Positions 8,517-17,393 of a stretch of 64,000 nucleotides of DNA are shown here, piece by piece; the stretch's first letter is position 1; each line of letters opens with the position of its first letter. Origin of the DNA: Cellulomonas sp. PhB150 (lineage in GTDB: Bacteria; Actinomycetota; Actinomycetes; Actinomycetales; Cellulomonadaceae); assembly GCF_003755175.1 (NCBI RefSeq), contig NZ_RKHX01000001.1, forward strand, positions 868,001 to 932,000, read 5' to 3'. Under the pieces are notes generated by a model. The model was not told the origin of the DNA. It worked only from the letters and a program-made list of their open reading frames with translations, and ran no database searches. Both the position numbers and the translations under genes were made by a program.

Positions 8517-9809
8517 GTGGCCCTCACCTGGCGCGCGGCCGTGCTCGCCGCGCTCGGCATCCCCGCGGTGCTCGTCGTGCCCGTGCCCGGGACCGTGCTG
8601 CTGTGGGCGCTCGTGGTGCTCGTCGTGTGCGCGGTGGACGCAGCCCTCGCCGCGTCGCCGCGCGAGGTCGCCGTCGTGCGCCGCGTGCCGCCCTCGGTGC
8701 GGCTCGGCGAGCCCGCGACGAGCGACCTGGAGGTCACCAACGTGGCGTCGCGCCGGTTGCGCGCGCTCGTGCGGGACGCCTGGCCGCCGTCGTCAGGCGC
8801 GGTCGCACCCCGGCACGAGGTCGACCTGCCCCCGGGCGACGGGCGGCGCCTGCGCACCGTGCTCGTCCCCACCCGGCGCGGTGACGCGCACGCCGACCGC
8901 GTGACGATCCGCAGCATCGGGCCGCTCGGCGTCGCCGCGCGGCAGGCCTCGCTCGAGGTGCCCGCGCGGCTGCGCGTGCTGCCCGAGTTCGCCTCGCGCC
9001 GGCACCTGCCGAGCAGGCTGGCCCGGCTGCGGGAGCTCGACGGGCGCGCGGCCGTGCAGGTCCGCGGCGCCGGGACCGAGTTCGACTCGCTGCGCGAGTA
9101 CGTGATCGGCGACGACGTGCGCTCGATCGACTGGCGTGCCTCGGCCCGCCGCTCCGACGTGGTGGTGCGCACGTGGCGCCCGGAGCGGGACCGGCGCGTC
9201 CTGGTCGTGCTCGACACGGGCCGCACGTCCGCGGTCCGGGTGCTCGACGCACCCAGGATCGACGCGTCCATCGAGGCCGCTCTCCTGCTCGCCGCCCTGG
9301 CCACCCGGGCGGGCGACCGCGTCGAGCTCCTCGCCTACGACCGCCGAGTCCGGGCACGCGTCGCGGGAACCGGCGGCCCGCGCCTCATGCCCGCGCTGGC
9401 GGACGCGCTCGCGACCGCGCACCCCGAGCTCATCGAGACGGACTGGGCCGGCGTGGTGAGCCAGGTGCGCGAGCGGCTGAGCCAGCGTGCGCTCGTCGTG
9501 CTGCTCACGGCGCTGGACCCGGCCGTGGTCGAGCAGGGGCTGCTGCCCGTCGTCGACCAGCTCACGTCGCGCCACCAGGTGGTGCTCGCGTCGGTCGCCG
9601 ACCCCGAGCTGCACGAGCTCTCGCAGCAGCGCGGGTCCGCGGCCGAGGTGTTCGACGCCGCGGCGGCCGAGCGCGTCGGGCTCGAGCGTGCGGCCGTCGC
9701 CGTCCGGCTGCGGCAGCGGGGCGTCGAGGTGGTCGAGGCGCTGCCCGACGACCTCGCGCCGCGGCTCGCCGACACGTACCTGGCGCTCAAGGCGGCCGGG
9801 CGGCTGTAG
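8517..9809 (+). CDS. DUF58 domain protein
   Basis: A 430-residue protein with two N-terminal hydrophobic segments (about residues 9-46), a beta-rich region, and the DUF58 signature (FDSLREYVIGDDVRSIDW) leading into a von Willebrand A-like domain (RVLVVLDTG). DUF58 proteins are the usual partners of MoxR ATPases. It starts with GTG 6 nt after the moxR stop. In other actinobacteria SpoIIM and RDD genes follow directly; here they appear only after three unrelated genes. Confidence 0.92.
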   Translation: MALTWRAAVLAALGIPAVLVVPVPGTVLLWALVVLVVCAVDAALAASPREVAVVRRVPPSVRLGEPATSDLEVTNVASRRLRALVRDAWPPSSGAVAPRHEVDLPPGDGRRLRTVLVPTRRGDAHADRVTIRSIGPLGVAARQASLEVPARLRVLPEFASRRHLPSRLARLRELDGRAAVQVRGAGTEFDSLREYVIGDDVRSIDWRASARRSDVVVRTWRPERDRRVLVVLDTGRTSAVRVLDAPRIDASIEAALLLAALATRAGDRVELLAYDRRVRARVAGTGGPRLMPALADALATAHPELIETDWAGVVSQVRERLSQRALVVLLTALDPAVVEQGLLPVVDQLTSRHQVVLASVADPELHELSQQRGSAAEVFDAAAAERVGLERAAVAVRLRQRGVEVVEALPDDLAPRLADTYLALKAAGRL

Positions 9810-9853
9810 GCGGCAGACTGGTCGCCAGCACATCACGACGACGGAGGTTCACC

Positions 9854-10204
9854 GTGGCAGGGCACCGCATCTTCGCGACGAGCTTCGCGAGCATCTACCC
9901 GTTGTACGTGACCAAGGTCGAGCGCAAGGACTACACCCGGGACGAGGTCGACGAGGTCATCACCTGGCTCACCGGCTACTCGGAGGCGGGCCTCGCGAAG
10001 GCCGTCGCCGACGAGGTGGACCTCGAGACGTTCTTCGCCGAGGCGCCCGCCCTCAACCCGAACGCGGCCCTCATCACGGGTGTCATCTGCGGGCACCGGG
10101 TCGAGGAGATCGAGGACCCCCTCATGCAGAAGATCCGCTACATGGACAAGCTCGTGGACGAGGTCGCCCGGGGCAAGAAGATGACGTCGATCCTGCGCTC
10201 CTGA
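9854..10204 (+). CDS. DUF2200 family protein
   Basis: A 116-residue soluble protein, full length for the DUF2200 family, with the conserved stretches FASIYPLYVTKVERK, VDEVITWLTGY and the C-terminal IRYMDKLVDEVARGK. The GTG start has a GGAGG site about 6 nt upstream. The function is unknown; family members are small cytoplasmic proteins found in scattered bacteria. It sits between DUF58 and an opposing MFS transporter, inside what is usually an uninterrupted operon, so it was probably inserted there. Confidence 0.9.
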   Translation: MAGHRIFATSFASIYPLYVTKVERKDYTRDEVDEVITWLTGYSEAGLAKAVADEVDLETFFAEAPALNPNAALITGVICGHRVEEIEDPLMQKIRYMDKLVDEVARGKKMTSILRS

Positions 10205-10206
10205 CG

Positions 10207-11406
10207 TCAGGCGTGGTCGGGTGCGGCGGGGAACGCGCGCCGGGCCAGTAGCACGACCACCAGGGCGAGCGCCACGAGTCCGGCTCCCCAGTACGGCAGC
10301 GAGCCCAGGCCGGGCCCGGCGAGCACCCAGGCGCCGAGAGCCGCCCCTCCCCCGATGCCGATGTTCGCGGTGGAGTTCACGAGCGCGCCGATGACGTCCG
10401 GCGACGCCCCCGACGTGCGGATGGCCGCGGTCTGGAACACCGACGCCACGGCGCCGAACCCGGCCGTCCAGACGGCAGCCGCGGCGAGCACGCCGACCTG
10501 AGCAGGGAACAACAGGCCGAGCGCCAGCAGGCCGAGAGCCACGGTCGCGAGGACGACGAGCGTGCCGCGCCGCGGCTGCCGGTCGAGCAAGGACGCCGCG
10601 TACGCGGTGCCGACCAGGCCGAGCGCGCCCAGCACGAGCAGCGTCGGCCCGACGGCCGCGCGCGTCAGGCCGGCGGCCAGCAGCAGCAGGGTGACGTAGG
10701 TGTAGACGGTGTACTGGCCGAGGTACGTGAGCGTGTTGGCGGCCGAGACGACGCCGAGGCGGGCGCGGTTGGTGCGGCGCGCGTCGTCGGCGGCCGGGGC
10801 GGCGCCCGTGCTGACGGCGGGCAGCAGCACCGCGACGAGCCCGCCCGCGACGGCGCAGGCGATCGCCAGCGCGACGAACGAGGCCCGCCACCCGACGGCC
10901 GCCCCCAGGGCCGTCGAGAGGGGCACTCCGAGGACGAAGCCTGCCGACGCACCGGCGGTGACCAGGGCGAGCGCGCGGCCCGTGAACCGCGGGCCGACGA
11001 GGCGCGACGCGTACCCGATCGCGACCGAGAAGAACACCGCGTGCGCGATCCCCCCGAGCGCCCGCGCGCCGGCCACCACGCCGAACGCCGGTGCCACGGC
11101 CACGAGCGTGTTGCTCACCGTGTAGGCGGCCAGCGTGCCGAGCAGCAGCGGCTTGCGCGCGAACCGCCGCGTCGCGAGCGTCAGCGGCACGGCGAGCACG
11201 GCGACCATGACCGCGTACACGGTGACGAGGAGGCCCGCGACGGAGCGGGTCACGTCCAGGTCGTCGCTGATCTGCGGCAGCAGCCCGACGGGCAGGAGCT
11301 CGGTGGTGATCGCGGCGAAGGTCGCCAGCGCGAGCGCGAGGATCCCGCCGGCCGCGGCACGGACGGTGCCGGCCTGCGAGCGGCTGTCGGTGGTCGCGTC
11401 GGTCAC
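10207..11406 (-). CDS. MFS transporter, DHA1/AraJ-like efflux family
   Basis: A 399-residue integral membrane protein with about 12 hydrophobic helices. The first loop carries TRRFARKPLLLG, the MFS loop 2-3 motif, and helix 1 contains ITTELLPVGLLPQIS, typical of the arabinose-efflux/SetA-like DHA1 group. The substrate cannot be inferred. The GTG start was chosen because the upstream reading frame loses membrane character. It converges on the DUF2200 gene with 2 nt between stops and is divergent from the winged-helix gene, sharing a 93-nt promoter region with it. Confidence 0.9.
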   Translation of the reverse strand: MTDATTDSRSQAGTVRAAAGGILALALATFAAITTELLPVGLLPQISDDLDVTRSVAGLLVTVYAVMVAVLAVPLTLATRRFARKPLLLGTLAAYTVSNTLVAVAPAFGVVAGARALGGIAHAVFFSVAIGYASRLVGPRFTGRALALVTAGASAGFVLGVPLSTALGAAVGWRASFVALAIACAVAGGLVAVLLPAVSTGAAPAADDARRTNRARLGVVSAANTLTYLGQYTVYTYVTLLLLAAGLTRAAVGPTLLVLGALGLVGTAYAASLLDRQPRRGTLVVLATVALGLLALGLLFPAQVGVLAAAAVWTAGFGAVASVFQTAAIRTSGASPDVIGALVNSTANIGIGGGAALGAWVLAGPGLGSLPYWGAGLVALALVVVLLARRAFPAAPDHA

Positions 11407-11499
11407 GAGCGCATGCTCGCACGCGGCCCCGACACGTGCCGGTGCCGTGTCGGTGAGTGACGGTAGGTTTCGGGCACCGACGCCTGACGAGGGAGAGCC

Positions 11500-13095
11500 G
11501 TGGTGGACGGACCGGTGCTGACCGCCGACGAGCTCTCGCGTGCACTGCTCGCGCGCCAGCACCTCCTGGAGCGGACCACGGCGCCGTTCCACGAGGTGGT
11601 CGACCACCTCGTCGGGCTGCAGGCGCAGAACGCCTGGTCGCCCTACCTGGCTCTGGCCAGCCGCGTGGACGGGTTCACGCACGCGCAGCTCGGCGACGCG
11701 CTCGTCGGGCGCTCCGTGGCCCGCATCGCGGTGATGCGCGGCACGATCCACCTGGTCACGGCGGACGACGCGCTCCTGCTGCCGGTCCTGACGGCACCGA
11801 TCTTCACGCGCGACCTGCTGGCCAACGCCCAGCACGGCGCGCCGCTGCGCACCGTGGACGTCGCGGAGGTGACCGCCGCCGCCCGCACGCTGGTCGAGCA
11901 GGAGCCGCGGGTGACCACCGTGCTCGGCGCCCTGCTCGCCCAGCGGTGGCCGGACGTCCCGCCCGGGTCGCTCGCGCACGCCGCGCGCGGGACGCTGCCG
12001 CTCGTCCAGGTGCCCCCGCGGGGCGTGTGGGGACGGTCGGGCCCGACGACGTGGACCACGGCCTGGCACTGGCTCGGCGCGAGCGCACCTGACCTGTCCG
12101 ACCCCGACGCCCTCGCGGTGGCGCTCGAGGACCTGCTGCTGCGCTACCTCGCGGCGTTCGGGCCCGCCACGGTCGCCGACGCCCAGGCGTGGTCGGGCCT
12201 CACGGGGCTGCGGGCGGTCGCCGACCGGCTGGGCGACCGGGTCGTGCGGCTCGCCGCGGAGCCGTCGCCGGGCAAGGTCCGCCCGCGCGAGGTGCTCGAC
12301 CTGCCGGACGCCCCGCGGCCGCCGGGCGGGACCCCCGCGCCCGTGCGCTTCCTGCCCGACTTCGACAACCTGCTGCTCGGGCACGCCGATCGGACGCGGC
12401 TGATCAGCGACGAGCAGCGACGGTCCTTCCAGTCCTCGAACGGCGTCGTGCCCGGCACGTTCCTGCTCGCCGGGCGTGTCGGGGGCACGTGGCGGATCGA
12501 CCGATCGGCGCGAGGGCGCGCGACGCTCGTCGTGTCGCCCTTCTCGCCGCTCTCCCGCGCGGCGGTCGACGAGGTGAGCGCCGAGGCCGAGGCGGTCGTG
12601 CGGTTCGTCGCCGACGACGCGGCGGACCACGACGTGCGGCTCGGTCAGCCGACGGTCTCGAGCACGTATCCCGCGCGGTCCGCCTCGAGGTCACCCGTCT
12701 CGCCGTCGCGGACGCCGCGCCGGCCGAGCACCAGCACGTACGCCCAGAACCCGGCGAGCGCGATCGCGCCGATGACGATCTTGAGCCACCACGGCATCGC
12801 CGACCCGGTGACGAAGCCCTCGATGAGCCCCGAGACGGCCAGCACGCCGACGAGACCGATGGCCACGGTGAACAGCGCCCGCGCCTCCTGCGACAGGGCC
12901 CGCGACCGCGTGCGTGGCCCTGGGACGACCCAGGTCCAGAAGATGCGCAGCCCCGCGGCCCCGGCGACGAAGACGGCCGTCAGCTCGAGCATCCCGTGCG
13001 GGGCGATGAGCTGCAGGAAGATGTCCAGCTTGCCCGCCTCCGCCATCATCCCGCCCGTGGCGCCGACCATGACCGCGTTGTTGACCATGAAGTAG
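11500..13095 (+). CDS. winged helix DNA-binding domain protein, with no stop at its expected end
   Basis: From a GTG with a GAGGGAG site upstream, residues 1 to about 380 match the winged-helix DNA-binding domain family of actinobacteria (early LLERT and LVGLQAQN, then RGTIHLV, and LPDFDNLLLGHADRTR late). Homologues usually end near residue 370-390. Here no stop is met where the homology ends (about 12645), and the frame continues some 150 codons antisense to the SpoIIM gene until 13095. That tail is rich in Ser, Arg and Pro and looks like antisense translation. The true protein end is uncertain: a lost stop codon, a small frameshift, or a sequencing error. The function is unknown; some family members are DNA glycosylase-like. 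Confidence 0.75.
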   Translation: MVDGPVLTADELSRALLARQHLLERTTAPFHEVVDHLVGLQAQNAWSPYLALASRVDGFTHAQLGDALVGRSVARIAVMRGTIHLVTADDALLLPVLTAPIFTRDLLANAQHGAPLRTVDVAEVTAAARTLVEQEPRVTTVLGALLAQRWPDVPPGSLAHAARGTLPLVQVPPRGVWGRSGPTTWTTAWHWLGASAPDLSDPDALAVALEDLLLRYLAAFGPATVADAQAWSGLTGLRAVADRLGDRVVRLAAEPSPGKVRPREVLDLPDAPRPPGGTPAPVRFLPDFDNLLLGHADRTRLISDEQRRSFQSSNGVVPGTFLLAGRVGGTWRIDRSARGRATLVVSPFSPLSRAAVDEVSAEAEAVVRFVADDAADHDVRLGQPTVSSTYPARSASRSPVSPSRTPRRPSTSTYAQNPASAIAPMTILSHHGIADPVTKPSMSPETASTPTRPMATVNSARASCDRARDRVRGPGTTQVQKMRSPAAPATKTAVSSSIPCGAMSCRKMSSLPASAIIPPVAPTMTALLTMK

Positions 13096-13634
13096 ACCGG
13101 GCCGATCCCGGTGATGCCGGTGGCGACGCACACCGCGGTGAGCCACGCGTTGTTCGTCCACACCGTCGCGGCGAAGCCGGCACCCGGGTCGTAGTACTCC
13201 GCGAACGCACGGTCCACGTACTCCTGGCGCGCGGCGGGGGTGCCCATCGCCGCGAGCGCGTCCGGCTGGGTGGCGACCCAGATCCCCGCGACGACCGCGA
13301 GCAGCACGAACGTGCCACCGACCGCGACGGTCCACCAGCGGATCCGGTACATGGCCACGGGCAGGGTCACGGCGACGAACCGGGTGACGTCGCGCCATGC
13401 CGGCTCGTGGGTGCCCGCGATCGCCGACCGGGCGCGGGCGAGCGTCTGCGAGAGGCGGGTCACCATCTCGGGGTCCGGTGCCGCCGAGCGGATCACCGAG
13501 AGGTCGGTGGCGGTCGCCTGGTACAGGCGCACGAGCTCGTCGGCCTCGGCTCCCGTGCGGCGGCGCTGCTTGGTCAGGGTGTCCAGGCGCTGCCACGCGG
13601 GACCGTGCACCAGCAGGTAGGCGTCCAGGTCCAT
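12645..13634 (-). CDS. SpoIIM-domain (stage II sporulation M-like) membrane protein
   Basis: A 329-residue protein with a soluble N-terminal helical region (residues 1-90) and five or so membrane helices. The family hallmark PHGMLEL is at residues 212-218. In non-sporulating actinobacteria this protein accompanies MoxR, DUF58 and RDD proteins rather than sporulation genes. It is divergent from the RDD gene, as in related genomes. On the opposite strand its last 450 nt are covered by the unterminated winged-helix reading frame; codon use indicates that the minus strand is the real coding strand here. Confidence 0.92.
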   Translation of the reverse strand: MDLDAYLLVHGPAWQRLDTLTKQRRRTGAEADELVRLYQATATDLSVIRSAAPDPEMVTRLSQTLARARSAIAGTHEPAWRDVTRFVAVTLPVAMYRIRWWTVAVGGTFVLLAVVAGIWVATQPDALAAMGTPAARQEYVDRAFAEYYDPGAGFAATVWTNNAWLTAVCVATGITGIGPVYFMVNNAVMVGATGGMMAEAGKLDIFLQLIAPHGMLELTAVFVAGAAGLRIFWTWVVPGPRTRSRALSQEARALFTVAIGLVGVLAVSGLIEGFVTGSAMPWWLKIVIGAIALAGFWAYVLVLGRRGVRDGETGDLEADRAGYVLETVG

Positions 13635-13717
13635 GACGCACAGGATGCCATCCGCGAGCGCCCCGCAGCGGTTACTCTGCCCAGGTCGCGGCAGGCGGCG
13701 GCAGAGACCTGGGAGGT

Positions 13718-14539
13718 GTGGTGGACGGCATCGTCACCGGCGAGGGCGTCCTCCTCGACTCGCAGGCCGCCTCGGCCGCCTCACGGCTCCTCGCGGGCCT
13801 GATCGACGTGGCGGTGCTCGCCGTCGTCATCATCGTGCTGAGCCTGGCCACGGTCGGGATCGCCAGCAACGTCCGGTCCGATGCCGCGCCCGCCGTCGCG
13901 ACCATCCTGCTGCTCGTCGTGCTCATGCTCGTGCTGCCCGTCACCGTCGACACGCTCACGCGCGGCCGTTCCCTCGGCAAGGCCGCCGTCGGCATCCGGG
14001 TCGTGCGCGACGACGGCGGCCCGATCGTGTTCCGTCAGGCGTTCGTCCGTGCGCTGACCGGCATCGTCGAGCTGTGGCTCACGTTCGGCATCGTCGCGAC
14101 GATCTGCTCGATGGTGCACCCGCAGGGCAAGCGCGTCGGCGACATCCTGGCCGGGACGTACGCGATCCGGGTGCGCGGCGCGACGAAGGCCCGGATCCCG
14201 GTCCAGGCCCCGCCCTACCTCGTCGGCTGGGCGCACCAGGCCGAGATCGCGCGCCTGCCCGACGGCCTGGCGCTCACCGTCCGGCAGTTCCTCCAGCGGG
14301 CGGCCCAGCTGCACCCGACGTCACGGGTCGAGCTGGGTGGGCGGCTCACGGCCGAGGTCGCGCAGTACGTGCAGCCCCTCCCGCCGGCCGGCACGCATCC
14401 CGAGGACTTCCTCGCCGCGGTGCTCGCCGAGCGGCGGCGTCGCGAGATCGACGTGCTCTCCCGCAACGCCACCCGCAACGCCCAGGACGCCCAGGGCCTG
14501 CACCGGCTCCCGCACGGGGTGCCGGACCCGGTCGACTGA
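13718..14539 (+). CDS. RDD family membrane protein
   Basis: A 273-residue protein with the RDD-type membrane core: a first helix after SRLLAGLIDVAVLA, a second near LLLVVLMLVLP, the conserved RGRSLGKAAVGIRVV, and a third helix followed by QGKRVGDILAGTYAIR. The C-terminal 110 residues are a soluble helical extension common in actinobacterial members. Two adjacent GTG codons (13718 and 13721) could start it; a GGGAGG site lies directly upstream and favours the second. It is divergent from the SpoIIM gene and belongs to the MoxR/DUF58 membrane system. Its stop is 4 nt from that of the converging CDF gene. Confidence 0.9.
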   Translation: MVDGIVTGEGVLLDSQAASAASRLLAGLIDVAVLAVVIIVLSLATVGIASNVRSDAAPAVATILLLVVLMLVLPVTVDTLTRGRSLGKAAVGIRVVRDDGGPIVFRQAFVRALTGIVELWLTFGIVATICSMVHPQGKRVGDILAGTYAIRVRGATKARIPVQAPPYLVGWAHQAEIARLPDGLALTVRQFLQRAAQLHPTSRVELGGRLTAEVAQYVQPLPPAGTHPEDFLAAVLAERRRREIDVLSRNATRNAQDAQGLHRLPHGVPDPVD

Positions 14540-14543
14540 CCCG

Positions 14544-15455
14544 TCAGTCGCGGCGCAGGTCCGGCTCGAGGTAGATGACCCGGGCGATCGGCACGGCCGC
14601 GCGCACGCGCTGCTCGGCGGCGTCGATCGCGGCCGCCACGTCGGCAGCCGTCGTCGCCGCCGGCACCTCGATCTTCGCGGCCACCAGCACCTCCTCCGGG
14701 CCCAGGTGCAGCGTGCGCAGGTGGATGACCGACGAGACGCCGGGGCCGACGAGAGCGGACTTGATCGCGGCGACGTCGGACTTGGTGGCCGACTCCCCCA
14801 GCAGCAGCGACTTGGTCTCCAGCGCGAGGACGATCGCGATGAGCACGAGGAGCACGCCGATCCCGGCGGTGCCCGCGGCGTCCCACTCGCCGTTCCCGGT
14901 CGCGAGGGTCATGCCGACGCCGATCAGCGCGAGCACCAGGCCGATCAGCGCACCGAAGTCCTCCAGGAGCACCACGGGCAGCTCGGGCGCTTTCGCGGTG
15001 CGGACGAACGACACCCACGACTGCTTGCCGCGGACCAGGTTCGACTCGTGGATCGCGGTGCGGAACGAGAAGCCCTCGAGACCGATCGCCGCGACGAGCA
15101 CCACCACGGGCACCCACTTCCACGACTCGATCGGGTGGGGGTCCTGCCACTTGTGCCACGCCTCGTACAGCGCGAACAGGCCACCGAGCGAGAAGAGCAC
15201 GATCGAGACGATGAACGCGAACACGTACCGCTCGCGCCCGTAGCCGAAGGGGTGCGCGTCGTCAGCCGCCTTCTGCGCACGCTTGCCGCCGATGAGCAGC
15301 AGCAGCTGGTTGCCGGAGTCCGCGAGCGAGTGCACGCCCTCGGCCAGCATCGAGCTGGAGCTCGTCAGCAGGTAGGCGATGAACTTCGTGACCGCGATTC
15401 CCAGGTTCGCCGCGAGCGCGGCGACGATCGCCCTGTTCCCGCCACCGTGCGACAT
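14544..15455 (-). CDS. cation diffusion facilitator family transporter
   Basis: A 303-residue CDF protein with six predicted helices and a C-terminal ferredoxin-like cytoplasmic domain (about residues 220-300). The helix-2 metal site HSLAD (H42, D46) and the family sequence HPFGYGRERY (68-77) are present. Helix 5 carries LLEDFGALIG rather than the HxxxD of FieF-type zinc exporters, as in the ZnT9-like branch. It probably moves zinc or another divalent metal in exchange for protons. Its ATG directly follows the stop of the Trm112-like gene with no gap, and the two form an operon with phosphomannomutase. Confidence 0.92.
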   Translation of the reverse strand: MSHGGGNRAIVAALAANLGIAVTKFIAYLLTSSSSMLAEGVHSLADSGNQLLLLIGGKRAQKAADDAHPFGYGRERYVFAFIVSIVLFSLGGLFALYEAWHKWQDPHPIESWKWVPVVVLVAAIGLEGFSFRTAIHESNLVRGKQSWVSFVRTAKAPELPVVLLEDFGALIGLVLALIGVGMTLATGNGEWDAAGTAGIGVLLVLIAIVLALETKSLLLGESATKSDVAAIKSALVGPGVSSVIHLRTLHLGPEEVLVAAKIEVPAATTAADVAAAIDAAEQRVRAAVPIARVIYLEPDLRRD

Positions 15456-15647
15456 CTAGCGCCCCTCGTCGGCGAGCAGGATCGGGATGCCGTCGCGGAC
15501 CGGGTACGTGCGCGGGTCGGTCGGGTGGGTCGAGACGAGCACGGGCTGGCCGTCGTCGTCCACGCCGTCGACGAGCGTCGCGCCCGTCACGGGGCAGCGC
15601 AGCAGGTCACGGGCCCACTGCTCGAGGTTCACACCGGACTCGCTCAT
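15456..15647 (-). CDS. Trm112-like family protein
   Basis: A 63-residue protein with the LLRCPVTG and RDGIPILL signatures of the Trm112/YcaR family. In this form only one cysteine of the zinc-binding set remains. Trm112 proteins activate methyltransferases in eukaryotes and archaea; the bacterial role is not well established. The start overlaps the end of the phosphomannomutase gene by 4 nt (ATGA) and the stop touches the CDF start, so the three genes are one operon. Confidence 0.88.
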   Translation of the reverse strand: MSESGVNLEQWARDLLRCPVTGATLVDGVDDDGQPVLVSTHPTDPRTYPVRDGIPILLADEGR

Positions 15648-17095
15648 GCCTGCTGCTCCTGTCGGACGAGCGCGAGCACGTCGTCGCGCACCTTCTCCAT
15701 GATGTCCTCGTCAGCCGCCTCGACGTTGAGCCGCAGCAGCGGCTCGGTGTTGGAGGCGCGCAGGTTGAACCACCACTGCGGGTGGCCGTCCCAGTGCGAG
15801 ACGGTCAGGCCATCGAGCTCGTCGACGGTGACCGGACCGGCACCCTGCTGCGTGACGTACGCGTCGACGACGCGCGCGCGGGCCTCGGGCACCGAGGTCA
15901 CGACTGAGTTGATCTCCCCCGAGGCCGAGTACGGCTGGTAGAGCTCGGCGAGGACCGACAGCGGGTGCGGCTGCTCGCCGAGCGCCGCGAGCACGTGCAG
16001 CGCCGCGAGCATGCCGGTGTCGGCGAAGAAGAAGTCGCGGAAGTAGTAGTGCGCGCTGTGCTCGCCGCCGAAGACCGCGTCGTTCTCGGCCATCTCGGCC
16101 TTGATGAACGAGTGGCCCACGCGCGTGCGGACCGTGCGGGCGCCCGCGGCCTGCAGCAGGTCGGGCACGACCTTGGAGGTGATGAGGTTGTAGATCACCG
16201 TGGGCGTCCGGCCGGCGGCGCGCTCGCGCGCGACCTCGCGCAGGCCGACCAGGGCGGTGATCGCCGACGGCGAGACCGGGTCGCCGTGCTCGTCGATCAC
16301 GAAGCAGCGGTCGGCGTCGCCGTCGAACGCCAGCCCCAGGTCGGCGTCGTGCTCGACGACCGCCGCCTGCAGGTCGCGCAGGTTCTCGGGGTCGAGCGGG
16401 TTCGCCTCGTGGTTGGGGAACGTGCCGTCGAGCTCGAAGTACAGCGGGATGATCTCGAGCGGCAGCCCGGGCAGCCCCGCGCCGGTGCCGAGCACGGCCG
16501 GCGCGGTGAAGCCGCCCATGCCGTTGCCGGCGTCCACGACGACCTTGAGCGGGCGGATGCCGGACAGGTCGACGAGCGAGCGCAGGAAGGCCGCGTACTC
16601 GGCGAGCATGTCGCGCGTGCTGATCTCGCCGACGGCGTCGGCCACCGGGACCTCGTCGGCCAGGTAGGCGCCCGCGAGGTCTCGCACCGCGGCCAGGCCG
16701 GAGTCCTGGCCCACCGGACGGGCACCCGCACGGCACAGCTTGATGCCGTTGTACTGCGCCGGGTTGTGGCTCGCGGTGAACATGGCGCCCGGGATGCCCA
16801 GCGAGCCGGACGCGAAGTAGAGGCCGTCGGTCGAGGCCAGGCCGATCGTGATCACGTCGACGCCCCGCACCGCGAGGCCGTCGGCGAACGCGGCGACCAG
16901 CGACGGGCCCGAGGGGCGCATGTCGTTGGCGATCACCACCCGCGGGCGCTGACCGGCGGCGACCTCGGGCAGCACGACGACGTCGGCGAAGGCCGCGCCG
17001 ATCGCGCGCGCGACGGGCTCGTTCAGCTCGCTCGGCACGACGCCGCGCACGTCGTAGGCCTTGATGAAGGCGGACAGGTCCACGGGCTCGGGCAA
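15644..17095 (-). CDS. manB: phosphomannomutase/phosphoglucomutase
   Basis: A 483-residue alpha-D-phosphohexomutase. The catalytic serine is in TASHNP (S109), the magnesium loop is FDGDADRC, and the C-terminal phosphate-binding loop is RASNTEPLLRLNVE. It interconverts mannose-6-P and mannose-1-P (or glucose phosphates), feeding GDP-mannose and glycan synthesis. The start was set at a TTG because a GAGGGG site lies 5 nt upstream of it and homologues begin near DLSAFIKAYDVRG; an upstream GTG at 17131 gives 12 more residues but has no ribosome site. It lies in the same neighbourhood as DUF3499 and WhiB2, as in M. tuberculosis. Confidence 0.93.
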   Translation of the reverse strand: MPEPVDLSAFIKAYDVRGVVPSELNEPVARAIGAAFADVVVLPEVAAGQRPRVVIANDMRPSGPSLVAAFADGLAVRGVDVITIGLASTDGLYFASGSLGIPGAMFTASHNPAQYNGIKLCRAGARPVGQDSGLAAVRDLAGAYLADEVPVADAVGEISTRDMLAEYAAFLRSLVDLSGIRPLKVVVDAGNGMGGFTAPAVLGTGAGLPGLPLEIIPLYFELDGTFPNHEANPLDPENLRDLQAAVVEHDADLGLAFDGDADRCFVIDEHGDPVSPSAITALVGLREVARERAAGRTPTVIYNLITSKVVPDLLQAAGARTVRTRVGHSFIKAEMAENDAVFGGEHSAHYYFRDFFFADTGMLAALHVLAALGEQPHPLSVLAELYQPYSASGEINSVVTSVPEARARVVDAYVTQQGAGPVTVDELDGLTVSHWDGHPQWWFNLRASNTEPLLRLNVEAADEDIMEKVRDDVLALVRQEQQA

Positions 17096-17132
17096 GGTGA
17101 CCCCTCGGTGAGTCGGCAGGAACGGCGCCACT

Positions 17133-17393
17133 CTAGTTGCCGAGGACCTCGGAGCGGTCCAGCGGGACGCCGTCGCCCTCGAGAGCGAACCAGTTGGTCT
17201 GCTCGCACGCGGGGCACGAGACGAACACCGCGGGGCGGCCGTCGGTCAGGGTCATCCGGATGCGCGTGAGCTCGCTCGCCCCGCACTTCAGGCAGGACTC
17301 GGTGCCGGCGACGAGCGGCCCGGTCGGCTGGCTCATCGAGCCCAGCGGCTCGACCGGCTGACCCGCACGACCGGCGCCCCGGCGGCGAGCCAT
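17133..17393 (-). CDS. small zinc-ribbon protein
   Basis: An 86-residue protein whose C-terminal two thirds form a CxxC-x22-CxxC zinc ribbon (CLKC and CPAC) with a central beta-rich segment ending in NWFALEG. The ATG overlaps the DUF3499 stop (ATGA), which decides the start; an internal ATG (MSQPTG) is also possible and would drop a basic N-terminal stretch. Similar small proteins lie between DUF3499 and phosphomannomutase in related actinobacteria. The function is unknown. Confidence 0.75.
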   Translation of the reverse strand: MARRRGAGRAGQPVEPLGSMSQPTGPLVAGTESCLKCGASELTRIRMTLTDGRPAVFVSCPACEQTNWFALEGDGVPLDRSEVLGN

